Numbered from the stretch's first letter, positions 1-11,200 are shown. The stretch is 64,000 nucleotides of DNA from Asterias rubens (GCF_902459465.1 NC_047068.1:6014001-6078000), one strand, 5' to 3'. Program-made: numbers and translations. Notes: a model not told the origin generated them from the letters alone.

Positions 1-239
1 ACCTCTTGGACCTATTTCTTTCCAGGAGCTCCTTGGAATCTTTATCTTCTATGGTATTAAAAGGTGGAATAGCCATCATTTTGAGAAACCTCCTGAATTT
101 TGGATCATAGTTTTCCTGTTGTAATTTGTAGGAAGAGCCAATTGGGCAGAAGAGTATACCAAAAGTATCAATAAAGATCCTTTTTATTAGTAATTTCACA
201 TAAATTATGTATTCCCCTTTTTTTATTACTCTCCACAAG

Positions 240-3200
240 GAACTCAAGCAGAGAAGGCTCATCTAAACAATCTCATCGTCATGAAGATGAGTAATCTCAA
301 TCGCACCCGGCAGAAGGCATCGGACGATGAAGACTCGAGCGACTCAGACAGTGACAGCGAAGATGAAGATGAGAAGCCGGAGCTGGAGACGGCCATGCTG
401 AAACACCTTGGAGCAATCAACAGAATAAGAGTAAGGGCTTAGCGTTATGGTTAGGGTAGTGGTAGGGTTAGGGTTAGGGTTAGGGTTAGGGTTAGGGTTA
501 GGGTTAGCATTAGGGTTAGGGTTAGGGTTAGGGTTAGGGTTAGGGTTAGGGTTAGGGTTAGGGTTAGGGTTAGCGTTAGCAGTAGGGTTAGGGCAGTGGT
601 TAGGGTTAGGGTTAGGGTTAGGGTAGTGGTTAGGGTTAGGGTTAGGGTTAGGGTTATGGTTAGGGTTAGTGTTAGGGTTAGGGTTAGGGTAGTGGTTAGG
701 ATTAGGGTTAGGGTTAGGGTTAGGGTTAGGGTAGTGGTTAGGGTTAGGGTTAGGGTTAGGGTTAGGGTTAGGGTTAGGGTAGTGGTTAGGGTTAGGGTTA
801 GGGTTAGGGTTAGGGTAGTGGTTAGGGTTAGGGTTAGGGTAGTGGTATCTATCCTCCCCTGCCACCTCTCGGGGCACTATGTGGATTAGGTTTTAGTCCC
901 TTGAATAATTATCTGGGGATTTCCTCCCACAATAAAAACTGAAACTCCTTCCTTGTCTTCTCTCCATTGGGTTCTTGGCTAGTCCTTGGATTCACAACCA
1001 GAATAAATGAAATGAAATGAAATGGCTGAGTTCCTTTGAGGCGTGTTGGTACACGACTGCTTGTCTAGACCAGTCGTGAGTTAACTGTTGTAAAAATGTT
1101 AAAAATAACTGGCCAAGGGCAAGCAGCCCAGTTTAAATTTCAAGCCCTGTGTTTGTTTTTTCATTCACTGAACTCCTGGTTTTTTTTCTTAACAGAGTAC
1201 CACCATTGGACAGAAACAAGTTGCTGCAACGTGGTCGGATACAGGTTCAGTTCACTTGTGGGATTTAAGCGAGGCCCTGTCGGCCGTTGGAAATGCACAG
1301 CGCATGGCACGGTTCATGAGGCAGGCATCGCATAAACCTCTCTTCACATTCACTGGGCATCAGACTGAAGGTTTTGCAATGGACTGGTGTCCGACAACAC
1401 CAGGTAGGTTTGCTGTAGTATTTTACATAAATGGGCCCAATTTCATAAAGCCTGTAAGCACAAAAACACGCTAAACACAGAAAAGTATTGTTACTGTTGG
1501 CAGAATCAGGTTATCAGCCCAAATAATGTTAAGTTTGCATTGTTGTGGCTTGGGCCCAATTCACTTTTTGCTAAGCAAAGAAATTTGTCAAGCAATATTT
1601 TCTGCTTATAAAGGCGATGGACACTATTGGTAACTACTCAAAATAATTAGTGATAAAACCTTATTTGGTAACAAGTAATGGGGAGAGGTTGATAGTATAA
1701 AACGGCTCCCTCTGAAGTGACGCAGTTTTCGAGAAAGAAGTAATTTTCCACAAATTTGATTTTGAGACCTCAGATTTAGAATTTGAGGTCTCGAAATCAA
1801 GCATCTGAAAGCACACAACTTTGTGTGACAATGGTATTTTTTCTTTCATTATTATCTCACAACTTTGATGACCAATTGAGCTCAAATTTTCACAGGTTTG
1901 TTATTTTATGCATATGTTGAGATACAGTAAGTGAGAAGACTGGTCTTTGACAATTACCAATAGTGTCCAGGGTCTTTAACAGTTTGATGAAATTGGGCCC
2001 ATAATTACTAACCCACCCTTTTTTAACAGAGCTTGGAGAAGTACTGAGTATACAGCGCTAAACACACATCGATGTAGGAGTAAAAACAAATTATATTCTT
2101 TATCCCTGATCCAAAAAGAACATCTATTAAATCGATGCAGTACCCGTTGCTAACACATAAGATTTTTACTAGCGGTAAGACATCTGCTCTATAAATGCAA
2201 AGGTCATGGGTCGATACCAATCTATGCTATGGTCTACCTAGAAGCAGTTGTGAATTGAATTTGTGCTCAATACTATTGCAGTCTAGCCGCTGAAAGACTT
2301 TGCATGTATCTTTACACTCTTTGTATCTTTATATTACACTCCACACCCATTTTACTTCAATTTACAATTCAACAGTTATTGTTACTTTTTGTTTATCCTT
2401 CTGGTGTGCCATTGTCATGTCTTTCGAATGTTCAGCATATTCTATAAATCTGTAATTAGAGTTTTGTATCTCTTTCATTTTGTTTTTTATGTGCATTTTG
2501 GAAATATGTACTCAACTGATTTTTAGTGTGAAATTACTAAATGAATTGAAACAACATGAAATTTATTCTATTATCAAGCATGATATTCTTCTTACTTTAA
2601 TCAGATTTCCGTTTCTTTTTTTTTGTTGCCCTTGTTCAATAGTCTTTAAAAGTTATGTAAAAGTATACTCCAGGCCTTGTTCTTCACATTTTCTGTACTT
2701 TTTTCCCAAGGGCCAACTATCATGCCTCTTTAAAGTAATTTATCAAAAGAAAATAAATTTATATCCACAAAAAATTAAATTGTTTTTATTTGAACCAGTA
2801 CTAAGAACAGATTAACTTCATTTGTCCTATGGGTTTTTATGCTTGTGATGCCTATTTGTGTATTGATTGAATGTTAATTTTATTGCTCTTATGTTTTATT
2901 TTTGTAAAGCGAAATGATATGTCTTTAAGTTCTGAAACGCGCTATTATTGGAATTAGAAGTAGCTATTATTATTACTCTTAAATTAAAGATATGTATCAC
3001 ACTCAAAGTCAATCATTGAAAATAACTTTTAAAATTAAAGATTAGGTGAGGTATCGTATTCAAAAGCAAGACAAGTTGTAAATTTACTTTCCTAATGCTA
3101 AAAACACAGGCCTGGGGTCTGCGGTCTGGTGTAAATTTTGAGCCCTGTCAAACCATTTCAAATAATTTGTTTATTTTTCGCCAATAGGAAATCTGATCAC

Positions 3201-5264
3201 AGGAGATTGCCGGAAAAATATCCATCTGTGGAAGTTACAGGAAGGCGGGGAATGGCACGTTGACCAGAGGGCCTACTCGGCACACACTGATTCAGTAGAA
3301 GATTTACAATGGTCACCAACAGAGAAAAATGTAAGAGCATTATGTATTAATAAGTCACAACGGAAACTGACTTGGGAAATTAATTTGGGATTGAACAGAG
3401 ATGAATTGACAAGATTGGGATTTGAAGCTACGACCTGCGGATTAAAGGAACATGTTGCCTTGGATCGGTCAATTTGGTCTTTGAAAAGCATTTGAAACCG
3501 TTTGTTATGAAAAATGCAAATGGTTAGATAGATAATTTTTGTGGCCGACCGTGTTAGTTGGCGACATAAAAGGAAAACTGTGCAATTTCGAGTGATACTT
3601 GTGTGGATCATTGTATTCTAGTTTGAAAATATCTTTCGGACCATATGCAACGTGTACCTTTAAAGGGAGTGGACACTTGTTAATTACTCAAAATAATTAT
3701 TAGCATAAAGCTAAATGGGGAGCTGTTGTTAGTGTAAAACATTGTGAGAATTGGCTCCTTTCTGAAGTAACGTAGTTTTCGAGAAAGAAGTAATTTTCAA
3801 CGAATTTGATTTTGAGACCTCGGAATTAGATTTTGAGGTCTCCAAATGAAGCATGTGAAAGCAAACAACTTCGTGTTCAAGGGTGTTTTTTTCCCCATTA
3901 TTATCTTGCAACTTCGACAACCAATTGAGTTCAAATTTTCACAGGTTTGTTATTTTGTGCATAATGTTGAGATACACCAAGTGAGAAGACTGGTCTTTGA
4001 CAGTTACCAATAGTGTCCAGTGTCTTTAATGTGCCAGCATTATTCAAACTGAACTATCTAGTCCTAATGTTGCCTCACCGTGCAAAGTTTCAAATCCTAC
4101 TTGTGTGCTTTGGGCTCAATCCATTGTGTGAGTCAGTAGAAAGAAGTAAAAAAAAAAAGAAAAAACCACAATTTTCAGTATGTAAATACATTGCCCTTAA
4201 TTTTTGGTTGTGGCAGCTAAAATCAGCTGTTGCCTTTTCTAGGTTTTCAAAAAACGGTTTTCTCAAATATGACTTCATTTCAGAGGGAAATGGTTGTAGT
4301 ATAAACTTGATATTTAGTAAGTTTTCAGGCTAAAATTAAAAAAAATATTTTTTTCACTTTTCTCATATTCAGGTATTCGCCTCGTGCTCCGTCGACAAAA
4401 GTTTGCGGATCTGGGACGTGCGAGCGGCACCCAGCAAGGCGTGTATGATAACGATGGAAGAAGCGCACAGCAGCGATGTAAATGTTATCCACTGGAACAG
4501 GAAAGATCCCTTCATCGTGTCTGGAGGGGACGATGGGGTCTTAAACATCTGGGACTTGAGGCATTTTCAGGTAAGGCCATGACAAAAATGATAATTGGTC
4601 GTGGCCCAAGACTGGCGAAAACAGAATGACTAAAATATTTTATTTTAGATAACTTATTCTTCTAAATGTATCGAAATTTGCTTGCATTGAACGATTCAAC
4701 TTTTTTGTCCAAATGATTCTGTCTTTTCTTATTGTGGGTATGGAAATAAATGTTGCATTGAATTAAATTTAAAAATAAGGATGAAATAAAAGAGGTAAAC
4801 ATCCACAGAATGCTGGTTATACTCTAATAGTTTCTGAGTGACAAATTGTTGCATCTTTTATTTAATTTTTTTTTCTCCCAGCAACACAAACCAAAAAGTA
4901 ACAATTTTGTTTGTACTTCCATCTTCTTTAGAAAAAGGCACCCCCTGTTGCGAAGTTCAAACACCATTCAGGTCCAATAACATCAGTGGAGTGGAACCCC
5001 CGGGACAGCACAGTCTTTGCTGCATCAGGCTCCGATGATCAGCTCACCATCTGGGACCTCGCACTGGAGCGGGACCAAGAAGGTCCCCCAGAGGGCGCCC
5101 AGGACGGGGAGGGGTCCCGATTCGACAATATACCCCCTCAGTTGTTATTCATCCACCAGGGCCAGAGTGATATCAAGGAAGTACATTGGCATCCCCAGAT
5201 ACCTGGCATGATTATCAGTACGGCTCATAGCGGATTTAATATATTCAAGACTATTAGTGTATAG
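240..5264 (+). CDS. GRWD1: GRWD1, glutamate-rich WD40 repeat protein (5' end outside window)
   Basis: Five coding exons are readable: 240-430, 1196-1403, 3188-3330, 4373-4570 and 4932-5264 (stop TAG 5262-5264). All junctions have AG/GT ends and the phases agree. The product (about 356 residues here) starts at the GTQAE region, passes the acidic [16 protein letters not shown] tract that names the family, then gives WD40 repeats with [41 protein letters not shown] and [17 protein letters not shown], and ends in FNIFKTISV. This matches vertebrate GRWD1 closely by memory of the family. The known role is a nucleolar and chromatin histone-binding WD40 protein in 60S ribosome biogenesis (yeast Rrb1 relative). 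The N-terminal part, including the start codon, lies upstream of base 1. Bases 1-239 are intron. Neighbour CIAO3 is convergent, about 3 kb downstream. Confidence 0.96.
436..850 (+). repeat. Interstitial telomeric (TTAGGG)n array in GRWD1 intron
   Basis: About 415 bp of TTAGGG units with the G-rich strand on the plus (transcribed, sense) strand. The array is interrupted at irregular intervals by a GTAGTGG variant and a few point changes (TTAGCG, TTAGTG, TTATGG). It begins six bases inside the intron whose donor is at 431. The reading frames across it (VRVRV and PNPNPN) are artefacts of the hexamer. Confidence 0.97.
851..1023. repeat. Dispersed repeat, related to 32770-32945
   Basis: Shares the stretch GAAACTCCTTCCTT followed by CTTCTCTCC and GGTTCTTGGCTAGT with the block near 32880-32940, so it is a dispersed element of unknown class. 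It ends in a short AATGA tandem at about 1005-1022. Confidence 0.5.
1433..1999. mobile_element. MITE family B, split by a family A insertion
   Basis: Starts with GGGCCCAATTTCATAAAGC and ends with GATGAAATTGGGCCC, an inverted pair of ends. Copies of the same family are at 13183-13357, 24070-24240, 62898-63139 and 63139-63309. The right part is interrupted after TTTTCTGCTTA by a family A element; the uninterrupted sequence is seen at about 13330-13357 (CTGCTTAACAACTTTATGAA). Confidence 0.75.
1608..1979 (+). mobile_element. MITE family A, nested in family B
   Basis: Full-length copy, about 370 bp. Left end AAAGGCGATGGACACTATTGG and right end CCAATAGTGTCCAGGGTCTT are inverted repeats, with TTAA kept on the right. 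The internal part has the family's marks: GGAGAGGTTGATAGTATAAAA, GGCTCCCTCTGAAG, the small GAGACCTC/GAGGTCTC palindrome, and CAATTGAGCTCAAATTTTCAC. Confidence 0.9.
2018..2230. repeat. SINE 3' tail fragment
   Basis: Contains ACTGAGTATACAGCGCTAA followed by ACACATCGATGTAGGAGTAAAAAC, the tail also seen at 11875-11935 and 51990-52045, there joined to a tRNA-like B box. A tRNA-like segment follows near 2170-2225 (AAAGGTCATGGGTCGATACC). Confidence 0.6.
2231..3187. other. AT-rich GRWD1 intron, nothing identified
   Basis: Low-complexity T-rich intron sequence. I see no exon, RNA gene or clear repeat. The reading frame at 2480-2815 has no recognisable domain and has intron-like composition. Confidence 0.6.
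3446..3659 (+). mobile_element. MITE family C (internally deleted)
   Basis: Begins TTAA-AGGAACATGTTGCCTTGG and ends CAACGTGTACCT-TTAA. It carries the family's GGCCGACCGTGTTAGTTGGC centre and AAACTGTGCAATTTCGAG. Compared with the full element at 7153-7529 it lacks part of the right arm before the terminal repeat. Confidence 0.85.
3660..4029 (+). mobile_element. MITE family A
   Basis: Full-length copy between TTAA at 3660-3663 and TTAA at 4026-4029. The 5' TTAA is shared with the end of the family C element. The usual internal landmarks are present. Confidence 0.9.
4108..4330. repeat. Dispersed repeat family D
   Basis: CACAATTTTCAGTATGTA and CTCAAATATGACTTCATTTC recur at 21300-21350 as CACAATTCTCAGCATGTA and CTCGAATATGACTTCATTCC. 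Class unknown. It lies in GRWD1 intron sequence, just before the exon at 4373. Confidence 0.55.
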
Positions 5265-5271
5265 GTTGAAA

Positions 5272-5277
5272 AATAAA
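5272..5277 (+). terminator. GRWD1 poly(A) signal
   Basis: AATAAA eight bases after the GRWD1 stop codon. A second AATAAA lies near 5467 (TGTAAATAAAACC). Because the first is so close to the stop, the second may be the one used. Confidence 0.5.
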
Positions 5278-5477
5278 CAAGACTTCCCACTGCGTTCCCA
5301 ATAGATTAAAACCTGGTTCATAAATAATCATGCCCTTCATCATTATATTTATTTTCCTTTGATTTTCTAAGCCTTGCCCCAGTAGGGCATATCAGCTTTT
5401 ATTAACTCTGTTCCCTATGACACCATTATTCACTGAAACGTTTCTGAGATTGTTTTATTTTTCTGTAAATAAAACCT

Positions 5478-6038
5478 TGAGTACATGTATTGCAAGCAAT
5501 CAACTTCACATACCTTTTTAATTTAATGTTGTTTTAGTTAATTAAAGTATTGCCCCAACCCATATGGCCCACATTCGACTGCTAAAAGTTTGAAGGCTTT
5601 TTGTTCTCTGTTTCTTTATGAATTATGCCTCTCATTGGCCTAAGATTGCACCACAGAGCATCTTGAATGCAAACATTTCCAAATTTCCCAAACCCAATTT
5701 GCATGAAGCCTCTCAAGGATGCAATCAGTCTTTTGTCTCGCTCATTTTTAGTATCATAAACCACAAGTACTTGTTACGTTAAACAGACAAGAAATGATAA
5801 CACAAGTCTGTTGATACAAGATATTTTCACTATATATATATATACATGTATAACTTTATTGTACAAATTTTCTCTTTAATTTGACTTTTTGCTGTCAAGA
5901 ATCTTGCATACAGCTACAAAATTATGCATTTTCGATTCCATTATTTGTCAAAGGGTCACAGGTGTATTTCAACAATAAAGATACAAAAGCAATCCTTAAA
6001 TATACTTTCATGTAGTGGAAGTTTCTTTTTGTTAGTGA
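5478..6038. other. Intergenic region after GRWD1, nothing coding
   Basis: AT-rich spacer between the convergent GRWD1 and CIAO3 genes. It includes a short TA tract near 5832-5842. No gene or clear repeat was recognised up to the MITE at 6039. Confidence 0.6.
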
Positions 6039-6429
6039 CCATTCATAAATACCTGACAGTTTCGCTAACCCTATTGGTGGAGAGCGCGACACGTGGGCGT
6101 GTATAAATCTTTGTATAACCAGTAAAAAGTGTTGAAACATGGGCGTGACATGCAAGCTTGCAACTGTGCTTTTAAGACAGTTTCTTCATTCCTATTGGTC
6201 GAGAGCAACGGCTGAAACAGTTGTGCCACATCACGCGATACGCGCGACGCGCACAGCATTCCCTTAAGTGATTTGTTTACCCGAGGGCCTTGACTGGGCC
6301 TTACCATTTCATAGCTGGAGGGGTGTTGTGTTGAAAGAAATCAATTGAACAATTATAATTTTTGCATTTATTTTACTTTTTGACCCAAAAGTGTTGATGT
6401 TTTTTGGCCGAAAAGGTATTTATGAATGG
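6039..6429. mobile_element. MITE family J, about 391 bp
   Basis: Perfect 16-bp terminal inverted repeats: CCATTCATAAATACCT at 6039-6054 and AGGTATTTATGAATGG at 6414-6429. The interior is more CpG-rich than its surroundings and repeats CTATTGGTGGAGAGC and CTATTGGTCGAGAGC. No coding capacity. No target duplication could be assigned with certainty. Confidence 0.75.
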
Positions 6430-6704
6430 GTTCGTCTCGGTAAAATTATCAAGAACCAAGCCTCGTTGAGATTAAACCACTAGTTGAAAACCTCTTGACC
6501 ACACATTGATTCCCTTATTAATATATTCCACAGTGGTTTTGAATGATAGACGAAGTATGCCAACCATCGTGATATTATATTAATGCAAGTACACAGTCAT
6601 TCCTTCAAACTGTCTGACCATTCAATATCGACCATTGCAGTTTGGAATAATAGCTATTTTCAATTATGAGACATTTTGCCCGGTATGGTAGACTGCTCAT
6701 TCAA

Positions 6705-7084
6705 AATACTCCAATGTGTCAACATTGGAAAATTGTCAAAGACCAGTTTTCTCACTTGGTGCATCTCAACATTAAATAAAATAACAAACCTATGAAAATT
6801 TGAGCTCAATTGGTCGTCGAAGTTGCGAGATAATAATTGTAGAAAAAACACTCTTGTCACACGAAGTTGTGTGCTTTCAGATGCCTGATTTCGAAACCTC
6901 AAAATCTAATTCTGAGGTCTCAAAATCAAATTCATGGAAAATTACTTCTTTCTCAAAAACTATGTTACTTCAGAGGGAGCCGTTTCTCACAATGTTTTAT
7001 ACTAGCTCCCCATTACTCGTTACCAAGTAAGGTTTATGCTAATAATTATTTTGAGTAATTACCAAAAAAGTCCACCGCCTTTAA
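6705..7084 (-). mobile_element. MITE family A (reverse orientation)
   Basis: Nearly full copy ending GTCCACCGCCTTTAA. The left end is degraded (ACTCCAATGTGTCAACATTGG) but the interior is intact, with ATTTGAGCTCAATTGGTCG, GAAGTTGTGTGCTTTCAG and CAGAGGGAGCCGTTTCTC. Confidence 0.85.
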
Positions 7085-7152
7085 CAAAACATGCAACGAC
7101 CGATAGAAAATAACTTGCAAATTTTCTCACAATTCAAATCATGAAGTTTACC

Positions 7153-7529
7153 TTAAAGGAACACGTTGCCTTGGATCGGTCGAGTTGGTCTTTGAAAAGC
7201 GTTGGTAACCGTTTGTTATAAAATGCATATGGTTAGAAAGAATTTTTAGATGTTTTAAAAGTAGAATACAATGATCCACACACATTTGCCTCGAAATTGC
7301 GTGGTTTTCCTTTTACTTTGCGAACTAACACGGTCGGCCATTTATCCATAAATGGCCGACCGTGTTTGTCGACAAGGTTAAAGGAAAACCATGCAATTTC
7401 GAGTGATACTTATGTGGATCATTATATTCTTCTTTTAAAATATCTTTCTAATCATATGCATTTTAACAAACGGTTACAAACGCTTTTCGAAGACCAACTC
7501 GACCGATCCAAGGCAACGTGTTCCTTTAA
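7153..7529. mobile_element. MITE family C, full-length hairpin element
   Basis: TTAAAGGAACACGTTGCC at the left and GGCAACGTGTTCCTTTAA at the right are perfect inverted ends. The inverted repeat continues through nearly the whole element to a centre near 7347 (GGCCATTTATCCATAAATGGCC), so the transcript could fold into a hairpin of about 180 bp per arm. The ends fit the TTAAAGGRR rule described for T2/Kolobok-type MITEs with TTAA targets; that assignment is inference. Confidence 0.9.
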
Positions 7530-7869
7530 ATGTTTTACACCAAGAGGATAGTTCTTACAACCCGTTCATAATTGCATAGACCTCAAGATAGTGTATTAAA
7601 ATATGACTGTGTACAAATACCAACGATCAATCTGTTAAGTCCAACCCACAATGGCAACTGTATATTAACAGCGCCCTCATAGGTTGTGCGTATGAGACGT
7701 TCACCTTGTGCTATCCAGCCCCACACACAAGACACATTGCAGCAATTGAAATAGCAGAAACCTTTTTTTTTGTCAACATCTCAAGTTATTTTGTTTATTG
7801 AGAAATCACCATGACAACGCTGGACAGCCAATTCAAGATGAGGGTTACACCTCACTGACTCAACTGCCA

Positions 7870-8104
7870 CCAGAGGCATATTGACACCTACTCCTGGGCT
7901 GTATGAAACCGGGTGGGTTACCCCCTTCATAGTCCATTAGGATGCTGGCTTGGGTATCATCCAGTGGGAGCCTCCAAACTGTTTGTGAAGCAATAATGGT
8001 TTAGTGCCTTGGTACAAGTGTCATGACCAGGATTCAAACCCACACTCTCCTGCTGACAACACCAGAGCTTGGGTCCGGTGAACTAAATCGCTCAGCCACG
8101 ACTT
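7870..8104 (-). mobile_element. tRNA-Leu-like SINE
   Basis: Read on the minus strand from about 8104: CGTGGCTGAGCGATTTAG (A-box region), then GGACCCAAGCTCTGG (resembles the tRNA-Leu anticodon arm), a long variable arm and B box GGGTTTGAATCC (8041-8030). A non-tRNA body follows down to about 7870. The acceptor stem is not preserved, so it is a SINE and not a functional tRNA gene. Confidence 0.65.
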
Positions 8105-8253
8105 GTGTTCACTGTTGTGATTGGTTGATGCATTAAAGTGAGCTTATCTGATTGGTCTATTTAAGCTCAGTGGAATCCACATGTCCACCACACTACTTTG
8201 GTTTTCCCTCATATTGACCCCAGATTGACCTCTTCCTCTGATTGGTGGACACA

Positions 8254-11200
8254 TCACCATTTGATTGTCAGAGCATTATTCATCTTCTCCACAGGGTGAT
8301 ACTCGGTGTCCAACATCGCTTTTGCTTTCTCGGTTTCAGCACCTCCCAGCCAATCAGAATACAGTCTTTCAGTCATGTGATTCTCCTCGGGTTTTCTGGT
8401 GTTGAGGGAGTTGTAGAGCGTCTCGACCCTAGTCAGTAGCTCCTTGGGTTGTTCGTTGTCTTGAGGTCGGATCTGTCCTCCACCATTAAGACATCCTAAC
8501 CAAGAGGAAAAACGGAAGAGGAAATTCAAGATTATGCAGGGAAAACATTCCTCATTAATATGACGGAAAAAGTTAAAAGAGTCTTAAAAAAGCAGCATGA
8601 GTGAAAAAGAAAAACAATTTATTTTTCTACCTGCGGGGCAAGCCATGACCTCCACAAAGTGGTATGGAGAGCGCCCTCTCTTGACTTTCTGTACAAGGTT
8701 TTGGATGTTGCGGAAGCCGTAGGCGAGGGCGAATTTCAATTTCACTTCTCCGTCGACCTCTAAGGTGGCTTCTTTAAAGTCTTTGTTCCTAAAGACAAAA
8801 GGGATAGAAAAATAGTCAGTTCTGTATCCTGAATTTTAATGAATATTCGTATTGCTAAGCCAATCTGCTGTAGACCACAGCTGGAGGCCTATAAAGACCA
8901 CAGTAGCCTGAACAACTGACGTCACTATTCGAGGGTCGTGAATATCGCCAGAGACCGGCCTCCAGCTGGCGTGCACCTTTGACCTACATTCATTTCACAT
9001 AGAGATGCGCAGTCAAATTCTATGGCGGATGTGACAGGAGCATATGGAATGCTTATGTCAATAGTGGCAGTGCACTGTGCACGTTTATCCAATGATATCA
9101 TTGTGTCCAATGGAATCACTGGATCTGAGTAGCAGGTGCCTGTCTTTATCCTCTTGCGAATAATGACAGGGGCCAAGTCTAAGACCACAGCAACCACAAA
9201 TAGCTTGTACCAAATGCCCATAGCAGCAACAAACAGCTGCAAGATCTGATAAACTCTGCATAATCAAAGAGTAATTTTCTTGTCTGAACTGTACAAGTTA
9301 ATTTTCTGATTTAGTTATTGTACACATTGCTCTAACATAAAACAAATAAACAATTAAAAAAGAGAGTACCCAATCCTGAATGTCCCTTTCCCCAAATGAA
9401 AATTCCCAGTTACACCCCTGCAGGAAACAAGACAGATTCTTTGCATACTTACTTCAGCATCTTGTATTCAATTTGATCCACGCTGACATCAAAGAGCTCC
9501 CGAGCGGCATATCTGAAGATATGCTCCAGATAGCCACCTGAGCCCCCTCCAACATGATTTACTAAATCTCCATCCGACGATACAGGAAACATGACATCAA
9601 TGTCTTGTGGCTGCACGTCTGTCAGTGTTAGTCCTTCCTTGTCTAGCATCGCTTCAACTTCTCCTATAAACACAATTTTTGAAAAGATTGTTAAAGGCAG
9701 TGGACACTATTGGTAATTACTCAAAATAATTCTTGGCATAAAACCTATCTTGGTGACGAGTAATGGGGAGAGGTTGATGGTATAAAACATTGTGAGAAAC
9801 GGCTTTGATGACCGATTGAGCTCAAATTTTCACAGGTTAGTTATTTTATGCATATGTTGAAATACACCAACTGTGAAGGCTAGTAATTGACAATTACCAA
9901 TAGTGTCTACTGCCTTTAAGATGAGAGTTATAACTATTTACCATAGTGATTTGCATTGTGACATCACACTTTGCTATTAAAGCAGTTAAGATTGACACCA
10001 ATATTAAGATCAGCTGTTTTGAAATAATAAACAGAGAAAGGAACACAGTCAAACTCCCAGGGCTTCTTGTACAACTATAAATACAGTGTAGGTTTCGCGC
10101 GTATAATTGAATAGGAGTTCTCATCACGTTTGGTTAAAGGCAGTGGACACTATTGGTAATTACTCAAAATAATTATTGACATAAAACCTTTCTTGATGAC
10201 GAGTAATGGGGAAAGGTTGATGGTATAAAACATTGTGAGAAACGGCTCCCTCTGAAGTGCCATAGTTTTCGAGAAAGAAGTAATTTTCCACGAATTTGTT
10301 TTCAAGACCTCAAATTTAGAACTTGAGGTCTCAAAATCAACCATCTAAACGCACACAACTTCGTGTGACAAGGGTGTTTTTTTCTTTCATTATTATCTCG
10401 CAAGTTCGATGACCGATTGAGCTCAAGTTTTCACAGGTTTGTTATTTTATGCATATGTTGAGATACACCAACTGTGACGGCTAGTATTTGATAATTACCA
10501 ATAGTGTCCACTGCCTTTAATAAAGGTTTTATGAGATGAAACAACCGTATTACAACATCTTAAAAAGGATACAAAGTGAGGTCAGAGGTGGCGCATTCTT
10601 AGTGCAAGACCATACCAGATACGCAGAAACAAAGCCCTTCTCTTAATGATAGATGCACTGGGTTCTTTTACATGCACTACTCATAACAGAGAGACTTACA
10701 ACCCAAGAAGGATTATGTGAACAAAGAATTCTATAAAATCTTGATAAAACAATCGACAAAAAAAGCGATTTAACTGCTCTCAAACTTGGATGTTTCTTTT
10801 TGTTAAAGAGCTACTTTCAAAGAGGCTTAAATGGTTTTGATACATTTTGTAGATCAAGTTGTTTGCCATGACATGAATCCCTACTAACTGTGAATGAGTT
10901 TTTGTAATTTACCTGTAGAAGTTTCAGCTTCGTTAGTCGTCAAGTTTTTGAGAAACAAAAATGAAAATCACAGAGCAATGTTTTCAGGAGAGTCGTTTTA
11001 CATGATTAAGTAATTTTCGTTAAATTGTATTACTCATTTCTCAAAACCTACAGCAACTCAGCAAGTAAAATTTTCAGGGAAGCTTTCTACCATCATTATC
11101 TTTAAACGGTGTAAGTTGAATGTAAATGTGTGGAAGTTTGTGTTTTGTGTTGTACAAAAAGTAACCAAACCCTTCAAGAAAAGTTCTACTACCCACCTGA

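Larger units (their letters stand above)
3385..4066 (-). mobile_element. tRNA-derived SINE interrupted by two MITEs
   Basis: The left part (about 3385-3445: TTGGGATTGAACAGAGATGA, then GGGATTTGAAGC and CTGCGGATTAA) and the right part (4026-4066: TTAATGTGCCAGCATTATTC, then GAACTATCTAGTCC) together match the SINE at 40665-40753, which reads straight through as GATTAACGTGCCAGCG. The break falls exactly at TTAA. A family C and a family A element lie in between. Confidence 0.85.

Noticed and set aside
344..889. Open frames of PNPNPN and VRVRV repeats on both strands
   Set aside because: Direct translation of the TTAGGG array in the GRWD1 intron; no coding evidence.
6071..6307. Minus-strand frames in 5922-6307
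   Set aside because: They lie in the family J MITE, whose 16-bp inverted ends bound the region; no protein similarity.
9894..10127. Matching 77-residue frames at 9894-10127 (-) and 24829-25062 (+)
   Set aside because: Similar because the DNA is duplicated; the frame covers the composite-unit spacer and shows no domain.
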